Shown here one piece after another: positions 16,484 to 25,369 of a DNA stretch of 64,000 bases. Every line of letters begins with the position of its first letter. The first letter of the stretch is position 1. Both the position numbers and the translations under genes were made by a program. Origin of the DNA: Mesorhizobium sp. WSM4311 (GTDB lineage: Bacteria; Pseudomonadota; Alphaproteobacteria; Rhizobiales; Rhizobiaceae); assembly GCF_002295115.1 (NCBI RefSeq), contig NZ_NSFV01000011.1, positions 1-64,000 on the forward strand. Direction: 5' to 3'. The notes under the pieces are model-generated. The model had not been told where the DNA came from. It saw nothing but the letters and a program-made list of their open reading frames with translations, and searched no databases.

Positions 16484-16840
16484 ATGCAAATCCAAGCAAT
16501 TTACGCGGCGCTCGCGACAACCAGCATGAATGGTGCGGAGAAGTTTTATAGCCAGCTTTTTGAGCGGAGGCCTGATGATCGTCCCATGGATGGACTGATT
16601 CAATGGCGTAATGTTGCGGGCGCGAACATTCAAATCTTCCATGACAAGGAGAATGCTGGGTCAGGCAGACTGACCATTGTCGTCCCAGAGATGGAAAGAA
16701 CCCGCAAATCGCTCGAAGAAATCGGCGTGACGCTCACAGGTGAATCGAAAGGTGACTACGGGAGGATCGCGCAAATCGCAGATCCTGATGGAAATCAGAT
16801 CACCCTGGCAGAGCCGCCCTCAAGGCCCTTCCATACATAA
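16484..16840 (+). CDS. VOC-family (glyoxalase/bleomycin-resistance-like) protein
   Basis: This 118-residue protein has the paired beta-alpha-beta-beta-beta modules of the vicinal-oxygen-chelate fold: IQAIYAALATTSMNGAEKFY SQLF, then LIQWRNVAGANIQIFHDKEN, then LTIVVPEMERTRKSLEEIGV and RIAQIADPDGNQITLAEPP. The IADPDGNQITLAEP ending is characteristic. Such proteins bind a metal and small substrates or drugs; specificity is unknown. GGAGG spaced 7 nt from the ATG at 16484 supports this start over the ATG at 16478. Confidence 0.85.
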   Translation: MQIQAIYAALATTSMNGAEKFYSQLFERRPDDRPMDGLIQWRNVAGANIQIFHDKENAGSGRLTIVVPEMERTRKSLEEIGVTLTGESKGDYGRIAQIADPDGNQITLAEPPSRPFHT

Positions 16841-17073
16841 ACCTTGGCTAAGTCTACCTGACGGCGTCGGCAGGACACCGTTGTGGGCGCCCAGAGGCGC
16901 GGTCGATCCGAGTCCCGATCTTAGGCAGGCGATGGAGGGGCACCGCCAGCCGCCGGGACCAACTTTTAGGCCTAATGTTCCGTGCGCGCTGATTTTCGAG
17001 GCAAGTGCGCCCCGACGCCCTCGAGGGTTTAGGCGACCTCTACAGCAGCTGCGCGCCGGTCCTTGAACTGCCC

Positions 17074-17376
17074 TCAGGCGCCGCCGCCATCTTGCCGGCC
17101 CTGACGGCCCGCCCCGGGTTGATCAGCTGATCGGACTGTGAGGCGGTCGCTATCCACGAAAACGTTCCGTGTACCAGGTGCCCTGCCGCCGATTTTCATC
17201 GGCTTGTGGATCATCAGCTTCTTGGGAAGGTGCTCGGGATGCACCTCGAGCAGCGTGATCTTGATATCGGGCTTGCAGCGGTTGCAGTAGAACTTCAGCT
17301 TCAGAGGATCGACGCCCCCGCCACAGACCATCATCAGATCGGCCGAACGGCAGTAGCGGACGTTGCCACACTGCAT
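17074..17376 (-). CDS. Cys-rich small hypothetical protein, 100 aa
   Basis: The sequence has C-x6-C spacing at MQCGNVRYCRSADLMMVCGG, then LKFYCNRCKPDIKITLLEVH, giving a CxxC pair, and a basic C-terminal part. It may be a small zinc-binding protein. The last ~30 residues are Gly/Arg-rich and look unconserved. It is convergent with the VOC gene. No family recognised. Confidence 0.45.
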   Translation of the reverse strand: MQCGNVRYCRSADLMMVCGGGVDPLKLKFYCNRCKPDIKITLLEVHPEHLPKKLMIHKPMKIGGRAPGTRNVFVDSDRLTVRSADQPGAGRQGRQDGGGA

Positions 17377-17471
17377 TCCACTTTCACAAAGCTCACAACT
17401 ACCGCGTAATGGACAACCGGCGCGGCCCGGCTAGTCATCCTGTGTCAACCTGAAGGCTGGCCGGGCCAATC

Positions 17472-17681
17472 CTAGCGACGGAGCGGCCATCGCGAAAGCG
17501 AGACGAGTTCAGCCTCGTCTTTGATGCCGGCCATATAATTTGCGATAATTCGCGATGCGATCGTATCGAGGGTGTCCGGTGACCCTTGCTCAAGTTTCAG
17601 CTTATCGAAAACCCTGCCGAGGAGCGCCACTTCGGTTGCGTCGAATATACCGGCATCAGTCGCCTTTCGCCGGATTGGCAT
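17472..17681 (-). CDS. Small helical hypothetical protein, 69 aa
   Basis: GGGAGGAAAATC precedes the ATG at 17681, an excellent ribosome-binding site. The product reads MPIRRKATDAGIFDATEVAL, then LGRVFDKLKLEQGSPDTLDT, then IASRIIANYMAGIKDEAELV. It is a divergent relative of the 11115-11336 protein (shared RVFDKL/RVFDRL and the A--I---Y region). All-alpha, soluble, unknown role. Confidence 0.65.
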   Translation of the reverse strand: MPIRRKATDAGIFDATEVALLGRVFDKLKLEQGSPDTLDTIASRIIANYMAGIKDEAELVSLSRWPLRR

Positions 17682-17880
17682 GATTTTCCTCCCGAAAGTC
17701 CTGGAGGGAAGCATGCCGCAAATTCTCCTCGCCGCGCAAGTGTTTCACGCGGCAGATGATGCCAGGCTTACCCATTGCGTAGCTGGCCGCTTTTGGGGCA
17801 GGCCACGGCATTGGTGGGTATTAGCGTCCAGCCTGCCGCCCAATTGGCTTAACCGCTGTGGTTCGTGCTAAGGGTGCCAG

Positions 17881-18057
17881 ATGGGCAAAAAACCGGCATT
17901 CATCGTGTATCCCCCGCCTGCGAAGGGTTTCCCGTTCCTAGCCGTCATGCTCAAGCCAGACGGTGCAGCTACTGCCTACCCTTTCAATACCGAAGAAGAG
18001 GCCTCACTCTTTAACAAAGAAGCGGCTACGTCGCTCGGGTACGGCATCAAACATTAG
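17881..18057 (+). CDS. Small hypothetical protein, 58 aa
   Basis: The frame starts ATG at 17881 and ends TAG at 18055. It encodes MGKKPAFIVYPPPAKGFPFL, then AVMLKPDGAATAYPFNTEEE, then ASLFNKEAATSLGYGIKH. The regular strand-turn-strand-helix pattern and balanced composition look like a genuine gene. 'TEEEAxxF...EAA' fits small stress-type DUFs of rhizobia, but I cannot name the family. Confidence 0.55.
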   Translation: MGKKPAFIVYPPPAKGFPFLAVMLKPDGAATAYPFNTEEEASLFNKEAATSLGYGIKH

Positions 18058-18158
18058 GCGGGACACAGTCTGGAGCTTGATGCGGCTCTAGGTCCCTAGG
18101 AATGGTTAGGCAGTTCGTCGACTGTTGCTCGTCCCTAGCGAACCGTTCTAAGATCGGC

Positions 18159-18775
18159 ATGGGGTGGACCGGATTGGCGCCAACGTTCATAGCTAAGCAG
18201 CTCTCTTGGCCGTCGGGGATCGGCGGCTGGCTAGTTCGGGCAGGAATGAATCGCGGCAACGCCCGGCTGAACAGCTACGCTCTCGATCAACTCCAGTTGG
18301 TGCCGGAAGATCGAGTCCTGGAAGTCGGATTCGGGGGCGGCGCAGCACTGCCTCGACGTCTCCGTGGCACATCATTGGTCTGCGGTGTTGATCGCTCTCA
18401 GGACGTCGTAAAAACCCCCTGTCGTCAGTTTGCCGAGGCTGTGAGCGCCGGACGAGCCGAGTTCCACTTCGGGACAGTAGAAGACCTGCCCTTGCGGGAC
18501 TCGACATTTGAGGCCCTAAGCGTCCACACGGTATACTTCTGGCAAAGCCTTGAAGCTGGATCAGCGGAGCTTGCGCGCGTTTTGGTACAGGCGGGCGCAT
18601 CGTGTTGGGCTTCCTCCCGAAGGTGCATATGGACCGGATGAACATGCCGGCGGATATCTTCACTCCGCGCGCCCCAAATGACGTGATCGCTGCTCTGCGA
18701 GATGCAGGGTTCAAGGAGACCGAGATTCGAATACCGAACTCGGAAACGGCAAGGGTCGTTGCGACAGCCATGCGA
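18159..18775 (+). pseudogene. Class I SAM methyltransferase, frameshifted
   Basis: The 5' frame has motif I (VLEVGFGGGAALPRRL), post-I (LVCGVDRSQDVV) and motif IV-like VEDLPLRDSTFEALSVHTVY. At about 18580-18595 the frame shifts, and the remainder (GGRIVLGFLPKVHMDRMNMP, then ADIFTPRAPNDVIAALRDAG) continues one base off. Restoring the frame gives a typical ubiE-like methyltransferase end. The break falls in the conserved ARVL--GGRIVLG strand, so the product is inactive unless corrected. Confidence 0.75.
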
Positions 18776-19142
18776 AGTTGCTTGAGCGGCGGTTCGCTGG
18801 CAGCCGCCGGAGTATCGCGCGCGTCCTGGCGATCGGCTGTGGCCAGCGCCATGCACTGCAGAGCCGCCGGTCGGCCGCCCGCCTTGCCTCCCGCATAGAG
18901 GTTCCGTCGACATCTAGTTTTGGGTCTGGCGCGTAGATTAGCCCGACCTTTTCCGAGCCGCATCGCTCGCAGTGTAATTTCGGGCTCAAGTCATCCGCCA
19001 TAGCGGGAGCGTCCGTACCAAGCCTTGTCTTGAGCAGTTGCAGGTCCAGCATTTTGCTATGGTTGCAACTGGAGACGTGGCAGAACATTGTCAGCTTCAT
19101 CTTTCCGTCGATGAGAGTTAGAACCGTCCAGCCTTTTCCCAT
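18711..19142 (-). CDS. Small zinc-ribbon protein with an unconserved tail
   Basis: The conserved part is GWTVLTLIDGKMKLTMFCHV, SSCNHSKMLDLQLLKTRLGT, then DDLSPKLHCERCGSEKVGLI. Together they give C-x4-C and CxxC pairs typical of a rhizobial zinc-ribbon family (CHxxxCxHxxxLDLxxLxxRLGxDxxxxxDDLxPKLRCxxCGxKxVGLIY). After residue ~75 the reading frame runs into sequence antisense to the decayed methyltransferase, so the original stop may have been lost. The ATG at 19142 was chosen over an in-frame TTG at 19160. Confidence 0.6.
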   Translation of the reverse strand: MGKGWTVLTLIDGKMKLTMFCHVSSCNHSKMLDLQLLKTRLGTDAPAMADDLSPKLHCERCGSEKVGLIYAPDPKLDVDGTSMREARRAADRRLCSAWRWPQPIARTRAILRRLPANRRSSNFAWLSQRPLPFPSSVFESRSP

Positions 19143-19166
19143 TTTATCGGCATAGAGCAAGGCCAG

Positions 19167-19388
19167 TCAGTTCGCCACGCCGGCATCGTGGTGCACTACG
19201 GCATCAAGGATCGCCTCGTACACGCTACCTGTGTCTTCCTCGATCTCGGTACTGCTGAGTCCGACTGCCTTGGCGTCGGCGAACAGCTGCTGGGTAAGCT
19301 CAGCCACCGAGATGATATCGGCACCACTCGTTTCGGGCACGTTCGCCGAAATCCATTTGTACAAAAAATCTACACCGCGCTGGCTCAT
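19167..19388 (-). CDS. DUF768 family protein, 73 aa
   Basis: MSQRGVDFLYKWISANVPET, SGADIISVAELTQQLFADAK and AVGLSSTEIEEDTGSVYEAI (ending LDAVVHHDAGVAN) fit DUF768, a family described mainly from Mesorhizobium. No function is known. GGAGGG lies a few bases upstream of the ATG at 19388; the longer frame upstream has no such site. A decayed relative lies at 22.4-22.7 kb. The family is a useful taxonomic marker for this DNA. Confidence 0.8.
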   Translation of the reverse strand: MSQRGVDFLYKWISANVPETSGADIISVAELTQQLFADAKAVGLSSTEIEEDTGSVYEAILDAVVHHDAGVAN

Positions 19389-19809
19389 CCGCACCCTCCG
19401 TACGTTCACATATTGGCCCGCGCCCATTTGCAGCGGACGCGGGCCGACCAACTAAGGTCATGCCAACGTTGGCCAGCGGCACGCACCGGGCCGCCGCGAC
19501 TTCAATTAGCAAACGATGAAAGGGTTCCAGAAAAAGGAGACCCGCCACCCGGATAAAATGACCGGTGGCAGCAAACTGAGCGCAGTCATTCATTTGCACG
19601 GCGGAAGCTTCAGTGAGCGCTGATATAAAGCGCGATCCGGTGCCCTGTATCGAGTCCGTGCCCCCGCCGGTCAGGCCCGGCCGTGGGCGCCACACCTTCG
19701 CGCCGGGCCGCGCCGTATCAGGGGAGCCACATGTGTAGGTGACGCGCTGCTGATCCTTGTTGGCAACAGCCATCTACGTCGTTCTCGAGGCAGTACAGCA
19801 GCTTTGGCC
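19389..19809. other. Gene-poor stretch
   Basis: No supported gene was seen in this 420-base gap. A short block, CCTTCGCGCCGGGCCGCG near 19696-19713, also occurs near 13488-13505 and is another sign of shuffled fragments. Confidence 0.35.
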
Positions 19810-20090
19810 TTAGTCGACTTCGATAATCTTCGGCGACGGCTTTTTGGCGGGCGGCCGGCGCCTTTTAACCGGAGCTGACTTCTCCGTAGGCTGTGCCGAA
19901 AGACGAAGCTCCCGCAACCGTGCCGTCTTTGCCTTTCGCGCCTTCGTCTCTGCTTCGACTAATGGCTTAGCCTCACGATCAGCGCGCTCAAAGCGCTCTT
20001 CGTCCATCAGTCGTCGGGTCAAGATAGCCTCCCTCGGCTAACTGACCTATGAAATAATCGCTCGCTAAAATTGTTCCTTCGTCGGTCACC
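19805..20090. repeat. Dispersed ~285-bp repeat, copy 2
   Basis: This is the counterpart of 9175-9462. It includes the intact basic-protein gene plus ~70 bases upstream (CCCTCGGCTAACTGACCTAT to TCGCTCGCTAAAATTGTTCC). Copy 2 keeps the reading frame whereas copy 1 has lost it. Confidence 0.8.
19810..20022 (-). CDS. Basic small protein, 70 aa (TTG start)
   Basis: MTRRLMDEERFERADREAKP, LVEAETKARKAKTARLRELR and the tail KRRRPPAKKPSPKIIEVD give a highly charged, helical protein with a basic C-terminus, plausibly nucleic-acid binding. The TTG at 20022 is preceded by GGGAGGCTATC, a strong ribosome-binding site retained in the broken copy at 9181-9393, which supports this unusual start. No family recognised. 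Confidence 0.65.
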   Translation of the reverse strand: MTRRLMDEERFERADREAKPLVEAETKARKAKTARLRELRLSAQPTEKSAPVKRRRPPAKKPSPKIIEVD

Positions 20091-20228
20091 TAGAACAGAA
20101 CGTCGCGGCTATTCCGTAAGCGATGGGCTTCTGCGATTGGAGCCGCTACACCCACGAGGGATGGACCACTTAGTTGTATATCCCCAAACGAAAATCGTTC
20201 TACAACTGCACACGAATTCTCTTAGAAT

Positions 20229-20252
20229 CAAAACCGGTTGTGTGAGATAATA
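20229..20252 (+). promoter_or_regulatory. Shared promoter-proximal motif, copy 2
   Basis: CAAAACCGGTTGTGTGAGAT followed by AATA matches the element at 11060-11086. It lies about 115 bases before the possible gene at 20366. No second copy of the adjoining gene is evident, so the similarity may be limited to regulatory DNA. Confidence 0.4.
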
Positions 20253-20365
20253 GGTGGCCATCCGGCCAAGGCGGCCCGGATTGGCTCTCCGGTCTAGCAA
20301 GCCATACGGCAAGTCGATTATGCTGGTTAACAAGGCAACTGCCGCCATAATCGGAGACTGCCCTG

Positions 20366-20638
20366 ATGCATGACCGGAACGAAACTGCGAAGCGCGCTCG
20401 CGAAATCCTGAAGGCGTGCGGGATCGATATATGCACAGCCTTCGAGGCGCTGGCCGAGCGGCAGATCGATGCGCTGCTCGCACATCTGGATCAGCATCGG
20501 TTCAACAAGTACGGCCCTATGAGCAAACTTCGCCAACCGCCGGGCGGCGTCAATTCGCGAGTGCGATCGTTTCACGGCCTGCTTCAGCACCGCGCTGCAC
20601 TCCGGCAGCCTCAGGCCTCTGCATCGCGGCAGAGTTGA
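20366..20638 (+). CDS. Possible small helical protein, C-terminus uncertain
   Basis: The N-terminal part MHDRNETAKRAREILKACGI, then DICTAFEALAERQIDALLAH, looks like a small two-helix protein. The remainder from ~residue 50 is Arg/Gln/Ser-rich and overlaps sequence that on the other strand contains a short LQADAYDGYG-like block reminiscent of IS66 transposases, so the gene is probably truncated by a rearrangement. Confidence 0.4.
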   Translation: MHDRNETAKRAREILKACGIDICTAFEALAERQIDALLAHLDQHRFNKYGPMSKLRQPPGGVNSRVRSFHGLLQHRAALRQPQASASRQS

Positions 20639-20697
20639 AGGCCGCGGCATAGGGCTCACCATAGCCATCATAGGCGTCGGCCTGCAGGTGCCTGGTC

Positions 20698-20875
20698 AGG
20701 AAGGTCACGGTCGCGCTGGGCACAATGGTTACTGTTGATCTGGACAAGGTGCGTCTGGTTCAGAGCCACGTCTCGCCTAGGGGGAAAAAGGCGCTTGTCG
20801 ATGAACCGGGTCGGCGCTTTATGACCAAGCGTTCAGACTTGGGGCCGCCTATACTCGGCAAGCGTGCTTCCCAGA
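20698..20875 (+). pseudogene. Truncated duplicate of the 11946-12437 gene pair
   Basis: From GGTCACGGTCGCGCTGGGCA through the end of the first gene and the start of the second (ATGACCAAGCGTTCAGACTT), this matches 12105-12260. The first gene has lost its 5' part and its stop, so it would read through in frame into the start of the second. The copy ends abruptly where the EamA-like remnant begins. Confidence 0.75.
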
Positions 20876-21327
20876 CAACAGCAGCGGTGCCGGCGACGAT
20901 AGCGGCAAGCCCCATACCGGATCCCGATCCTGCAAGGCCAGACGAGACGAGAACAGGTCCACGAGGCTGATGCAGCCCCAGCCCAAGCACAAGGCCATGA
21001 CGCCAAGTTTGCCGTTCCTCGCCCACGAGGACGGATAACGCGAAAAGCAGAACCGGGATCAGCGAGAGGTCGCAAGCCCGACGGGCCGGAAGGCACGGTC
21101 CTGCATTCCCAAGAAACAGGAGGCCCTAGGTGCCGGCATTCGTCGATGCGCCGAAACGATGTGCGGCCGGATCGGCTTCGGCCAAGGCAGATCGCAGGTC
21201 CCGGAGGACGACGACAAGGATCGAATCGGGTTAGGACATAGCACAGCCCAGCCAGCATGATCGGCGGCATATCCGCATCTAGCCCGAACTTGATCGCTGC
21301 CTAAGTGAGGCTCCAGATCAACGACAT
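20876..21327 (-). pseudogene. EamA/DMT-family transporter, nonsense and frameshift mutations
   Basis: On the minus strand MSLIWSLT is followed by an in-frame TAG (21301-21303) and then AAIKFGLDADMPPIMLAGLC, the typical N-terminal helix pair of EamA transporters (LIWGxTFxAIKxGL...PxxxAGLR). Later, LADLSLIPVLLFALSVLVGE and SGMGLAAIVAGTAAVVWEAR fit central membrane helices, in a shifted frame. The 3' part is missing at the junction with the truncated duplicate. It lies just downstream of the ABM-domain gene on the same strand. Confidence 0.65.
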
Positions 21328-21364
21328 GATGCTGAACAGACGAGATTGCGCATGCCGCTGCTGA

Positions 21365-21691
21365 TCAGCGTAAGTTCTGCTCATCGATCAGGATGTGGTG
21401 GACTTCGATGCGCTCGGGCAATTCGATCAGCAGTTCGGCATCACGATCAAGATGATGTACTTTGTCCGGCTTACCTTTAGTGAAAGCGGCCATCGCCTCC
21501 ATGTTCGGCCAATAGGAGATGGTAGTGAACCAAGTCTCGTCGTCCTGATCCTCGCGGAAAAGTTGCACGCCGAGCGCCACTTTTTGAAGTGGCGGAATGC
21601 CTTCTGTCCGTATGTAGGGTTCGTAGATGCCTGCGACGTCACGACGGGTGCGGCCGCGCCAGATGCGCGCAATGGTCGGCTTCGTGGCCAT
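21365..21691 (-). CDS. ABM-domain (dimeric alpha/beta-barrel) protein, 108 aa
   Basis: IARIWRGRTRRDVAGIYEPY, GVQLFREDQDDETWFTTISY and MEAMAAFTKGKPDKVHHLDR form the ferredoxin-like fold of antibiotic-biosynthesis-monooxygenase-like proteins, small dimeric oxygenases or haem/phenolic-binding proteins. GGGAG lies 6 nt upstream of the ATG at 21691. Downstream on the same strand is the broken EamA transporter, so the pair may once have been an operon. Substrate unknown. Confidence 0.75.
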   Translation of the reverse strand: MATKPTIARIWRGRTRRDVAGIYEPYIRTEGIPPLQKVALGVQLFREDQDDETWFTTISYWPNMEAMAAFTKGKPDKVHHLDRDAELLIELPERIEVHHILIDEQNLR

Positions 21692-22208
21692 GAAGGTCTC
21701 CCTATATCGAAGTGTTGTTCATGTCCGCAATCGGTTCAGCGTGCGCGAAAGGAAATCGCGAACGAGCGGCAGGGCTTCGTCGAAATGCGTTTCGAGCCTC
21801 AGTCGAAGGCGATAGTGTGCCAGCGATCTGCCAGCGCCGGCATTAGCCGCCGAAACTGGAAGGACGAGCAACAATATCCGTCCACAGGAGCATCCTCTGG
21901 GCCCGCCTCGCAGATGAAGAGATTTCGATCGCCCACCCGGGCATGGCGATGTCGCGTCACGTCATTCTGCAGCTACCTAAACACGCTTGGGCAGTTCGGG
22001 TTCCGAAGATACTTATCGATCAGGCCACATCAGCATCAAATGAGCGACGGTCGTGTGGACCCCGCTCGCTTCAACGCGTTGCGCCAGGACCACGAGCATG
22101 CCCAACCGGCCGCCATTTTCGCATCCAGAGGAAGCCCACGAAGATTAGAAAAACGCCGGCTGAGATGACGCCTTGGTCGTCTCACGGAAGCTGTTGGCCA
22201 GCCTTGAG
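21692..22208. other. Gene-poor stretch with an unassigned remnant
   Basis: On the minus strand, about 21720-21830, a start-less frame ends ETHFDEALPLVRDFLSRTLN. It has coding character but I cannot name its family. No supported gene otherwise. Confidence 0.3.
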
Positions 22209-22439
22209 TCAGCGCTTATGAAGCTTTAGCTCGATCGTGGGTTTAGGTTCGGCATCTGTTTTGCCCGCCAGTTCCTCATCGATTCGGAGTTCATATCGGA
22301 GTTCACCGGCGTAGCCTGACGTCAGCGCGCGCTTGACGTCAAACGTCCAGCCACGTGTCCCGCCAGAAATCCGGCTCGGGACGTTCCCTGCTGTCCTTTG
22401 TGTGGCGTAGGTGTCCTTGGTCGTTCTTGGAACTGCCTT

Positions 22440-22688
22440 ATTAGCCCCAGCGGCGGCTGTAGAACCGCCCTCCGGATCGGTTTTGCATCGCTTCGAGAAT
22501 GACCTTGGAAGAGGCTGCCTACCTCTTCGAAGATATCCCGTCGAGATAACCCCCTGTTTTTCCGCCGCGAGCAACAACTGATCAGCAAGATCCATGATGG
22601 CTGCCGGGTCTTCGATGAAGGTCTCCGGGAGGTGTTCCGCGATCCAGTCGTTGAGAAAATCGATCCCACGTCTGCTATCTTGCGGCAA
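22440..22688 (-). pseudogene. DUF768 family copy, frameshifted
   Basis: MPQDSRRGIDFLNDWIAEHL, then PETFIEDPAAIMDLADQLLL, matches DUF768 (compare the intact gene at 19167-19388). After VIS the frame shifts (RRDIFEEVGSLFQ in the next frame) and shifts again (VILEAMQNRSGG). With two shifts it cannot make the full domain. The downstream minus-strand frame to 22209 (including FDVKRALTSGYAGELRYELR) is coding-like but unassigned. Confidence 0.65.
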
Positions 22689-23017
22689 GTTCGGTTATAG
22701 CAAAGGTTCCGGTCGCGGCTCCCTGCCTGCCCAACGGCCCAACAAAACCAGATCAGCGCACGCGCTATTGAACTGGCCTGCGTCAGGCTTGGCGCTAGGT
22801 CCAAACTAAGCGAAGACAAGATCCCCTTACTCGCATCCGACAGGCGCCGGAAGCTGCCGGTGTTGTGGTGATCTTTCCGCGCAACCAATGGGTGGTGGTT
22901 CGACCGATTCGTCGCCGGAACAATCAGGCGCTAGCGCACGGCTTGATCTTCGACGCGGCCGTGCGTCGCTCATTTGAGGTATTGATTAAAATTCCGTAAT
23001 TTAGGCGTAGATGCTGT
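22689..23017. other. Gene-poor stretch
   Basis: I see no supported gene, repeat or terminator in this 330-base gap. Confidence 0.35.
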
Positions 23018-23464
23018 GTGGATATCCCCGCCGAACCCATTGCCAATCGAACTGGTGCGGGCACCTTGGCCGGCATGGTCGCGGAACATGTTGAAATGGT
23101 GCTATTCGAGCAGTCGCTCGGCGACGGCGACGGCATGCATCGGCCATTCGGCGATCGCGTCGCTGATGCCGCGGCGAAAACATCGGGAACTGTCTTGTTC
23201 GACGTTCGTATCTATGGTGACAATCACGTCCAACGGATGGCCGCTATCGGGTATGACGACGCTGGCACCGCAATAGTTTTGATGGAGAAGACCGGAGATC
23301 TGAGGTGCGCGTCGGTAAACGGCGAGACCGCTGTGTTGGTAGCGGAGCTGGCTGCCTGGGAATCATCTCCTCTCAGCGAGCATGCGCGTGTTGATTTCCG
23401 AGGGGCGGCAGCGATGCTATTGGCAAAGCTTCGCAGTTCCGGTCACTTCGGCCGATCCAGTTGA
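23018..23464 (+). CDS. Hypothetical protein, ~130-148 aa
   Basis: The product includes MVAEHVEMVLFEQSLGDGDG, FGDRVADAAAKTSGTVLFDV, and VQRMAAIGYDDAGTAIVLME. The composition is Ala/Val/Asp-rich and soluble with clear strand and helix alternation. The longest frame starts at a GTG (23018); the ATG at 23075 (MVAEHV) is an alternative. No family recognised. Confidence 0.45.
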   Translation: MDIPAEPIANRTGAGTLAGMVAEHVEMVLFEQSLGDGDGMHRPFGDRVADAAAKTSGTVLFDVRIYGDNHVQRMAAIGYDDAGTAIVLMEKTGDLRCASVNGETAVLVAELAAWESSPLSEHARVDFRGAAAMLLAKLRSSGHFGRSS

Positions 23465-23897
23465 TCATCTACACAGCGCTGCGTTCGTGGGGGGACGTTT
23501 GGTGTGGGCCCCCGTCTAGACGGACCAAGTGAGGGATGCTTTGGGCGTCGTGCAGCAGACGTTCGAGCCTGACAGTCGCAATCCTCCAGTGATTGGCAGC
23601 GATAATCGCCTTCGCAATGCGCAAAATATCGTCCCAGCAATCGTATCGCTTGTGAGCAGACCTGCGGCCGGCGCCAATGGGAAGAACCGCCCTGATCGTC
23701 GCGTGCGTGAGATAGAACTGCCCTGACGCGGAAGGCGAGGTCCGTGCGGCGTCCCGAAGCGCGACCAGAAGAAAAGCCGTTTTCAACGTGTCTGTGTTCG
23801 AATGGCCCGTCGGGCTCGTCCCGCCTCCGCTCGCACCGAAATCCGCATGCCCCGAACAAGGCCTATGCGGGATGAGCGGGTGGCATCCGCTTCACCT
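23465..23897. other. Gene-poor stretch
   Basis: A minus-strand frame at 23469-23786 (with RYDCWDDILRIAKAIIAANH) has some coding character but no ribosome-binding site, and its C-terminus is unlike a protein end. I leave it unassigned. Confidence 0.3.
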
Positions 23898-24062
23898 TCA
23901 TCGCCGCGCGGTCTTCTTGGCGAGATCGGCATAAACTGCGGCACGTTGTCCGTCATGCTTTTCGATCAGAGCCAACATTTCCGCTCGCGTCATTTGCCCA
24001 AGCTTCATCAGAAATTCGAACTCGTGCTTTGGTACCGACGCCGCCAGGCGTTCGAGCTTCAT
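23898..24062 (-). CDS. Small helical hypothetical protein, 54 aa
   Basis: MKLERLAASVPKHEFEFLMK, LGQMTRAEMLALIEKHDGQR and the tail AAVYADLAKKTARR give an amphipathic all-helical protein. An upstream ATG at 24089 overlaps the stop of the next gene on the same strand, hinting at coupling, but the first nine residues look unconserved. Function unknown. Confidence 0.45.
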   Translation of the reverse strand: MKLERLAASVPKHEFEFLMKLGQMTRAEMLALIEKHDGQRAAVYADLAKKTARR

Positions 24063-24085
24063 CTTTCTGCTTTCACTTCTGCCAA

Positions 24086-24352
24086 TCATTGTCGCCGACC
24101 ATCTGGTCGCGGCTGGACAACCCCTACATTAAAACTGGATGGCAAATTTAAGTGCGTGTTCTTGAACGCAGCTGTCTTTATCGCATCCACGGGCAAGACG
24201 ATCACCATTCGCGCCGTCCGTTCGGGTAAGAGTTGTTTTCCGGAGACGAAGAACATGATTGCCAGAAGACCTAGCAGCAAAACGGTGGCGAACACATTAG
24301 CGATAATCTCTCCAATTTGCACAGTGCTCTCCGGTACGGGTGGTGGTGCCAC
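24086..24352 (-). CDS. Small single-pass membrane protein, 88 aa
   Basis: One membrane helix at ~residues 18-40 (ANVFATVLLLGLLAIMFFVS) is preceded by a proline-rich start and followed by a soluble tail (TARMVIVLPVDAIKTAAFKN). The start codon is GTG. Its stop overlaps an ATG of the downstream small gene. No family recognised; moderate support. Confidence 0.4.
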   Translation of the reverse strand: MAPPPVPESTVQIGEIIANVFATVLLLGLLAIMFFVSGKQLLPERTARMVIVLPVDAIKTAAFKNTHLNLPSSFNVGVVQPRPDGRRQ

Positions 24353-24580
24353 CTCATTGTCATGGCGGACATATTACCGGGGCGGGTGTCGCAGTCCGCT
24401 AGCTTGTCCGCTCAAGTTGTTGCACGGCAGCGATGAAGGGCGAAGATTCCTAGTGGATCCGGCCGGTGGGTTCCTCCATGGCGGAAGTCCCCTGTTATCC
24501 GAGCTTCGCGTACTCTTGCTTGAAGTTAAGCCTACAACGCTCCACCGCCATCGATGGCGGTGGAGCGAGGGCAATCCAGG

Positions 24581-24883
24581 TTAGTCATAGACCTTCACAA
24601 TTTTTCGGGTGCTCGGATCCACAAGAACCGTCCGGTTGTCGATCACGACGTAGCGGTATTTGACTTTCGGAACCTCGTGGAGCTCGACCGTATCCGGCAC
24701 AGGCGTGCCGACGTTGAGTTCCACGCCCGGAAGCTTGACGGAAGCCAGCGGCTGCTTCTTCACGTATTCGCGCACTACGGTATCCTGCTCAGGTGTGATG
24801 ACAACATCTTCGGCGGCCACTGCGCCAACGCCAGCAAACAGGACGAGCGCCGCCGCGGCGCTGGTGAGGTGCATTCTCATCAT
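24581..24883 (-). CDS. DUF1236 family periplasmic protein
   Basis: A signal peptide (MMRMHLTSAAAALVLFAGVG AVAA) is followed by ITPEQDTVVREYVKKQPLAS, then VGTPVPDTVELHEVPKVKYR, then YVVIDNRTVLVDPSTRKIVK. This is the DUF1236 pattern (xVxLPxVPxYxYxxxNGxxVLVDPxTRxIV). DUF1236 proteins are rhizobial periplasmic proteins of unknown role. GAGGAG is 4-7 nt before the tandem ATGs at 24883. Confidence 0.88.
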   Translation of the reverse strand: MMRMHLTSAAAALVLFAGVGAVAAEDVVITPEQDTVVREYVKKQPLASVKLPGVELNVGTPVPDTVELHEVPKVKYRYVVIDNRTVLVDPSTRKIVKVYD

Positions 24884-25369
24884 TTTCTCCTCTTGTAATC
24901 TGACGACAGCGGGACCTTCCGCCCGCCGCTGTTCCGAACTTACCGCTAGCGGCATGGTTCCCGTGCTCAGACTTCAGTCGCATAATGAATCGGACTAAAG
25001 ACCCACAGCAAAAGCATCTGTCTTGGCCCTTCCAGCTGCGCGGAACTGGAAAGGGGCGGTCAGTGTTGCCCGGAACATCAGGTTTATAGAACTGTTAGCC
25101 AAGCGCGATGGTTGCTGCGCCAAACTTTGCGGTGGCGCTCACTTTGCTAATGCCGGACTGGTTCTTGGCTGACATAGTGGATCGGCACAGCTACGTCCCT
25201 TCCTGTGCTGATAGGACCCGCGTTGCCCCCTCGCGGGCTAGCGGGTCCTCAACTTGTTACTCACCACGCATTCCTCTTATGCGGCCCACTTTAGCCACCG
25301 AGGGCCACGAAAACTGGGAAGCCTCGCGGGGCAAGTATTTCGCGCTTTGGCTGTCAAGGCGGTATCCAC
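24884..25369. other. Gene-poor stretch
   Basis: No supported gene is seen. The right part grades into the decayed membrane-protein copy. Confidence 0.35.

Noticed and set aside
20550..20747. Short LQADAYDGYG block resembling an IS66 transposase
   Set aside because: Only ~15 residues match and the flanking frames do not continue the family.
21395..22168. Plus-strand open frame of 257 codons
   Set aside because: Its first half is antisense to the ABM-domain gene and its composition is not protein-like.
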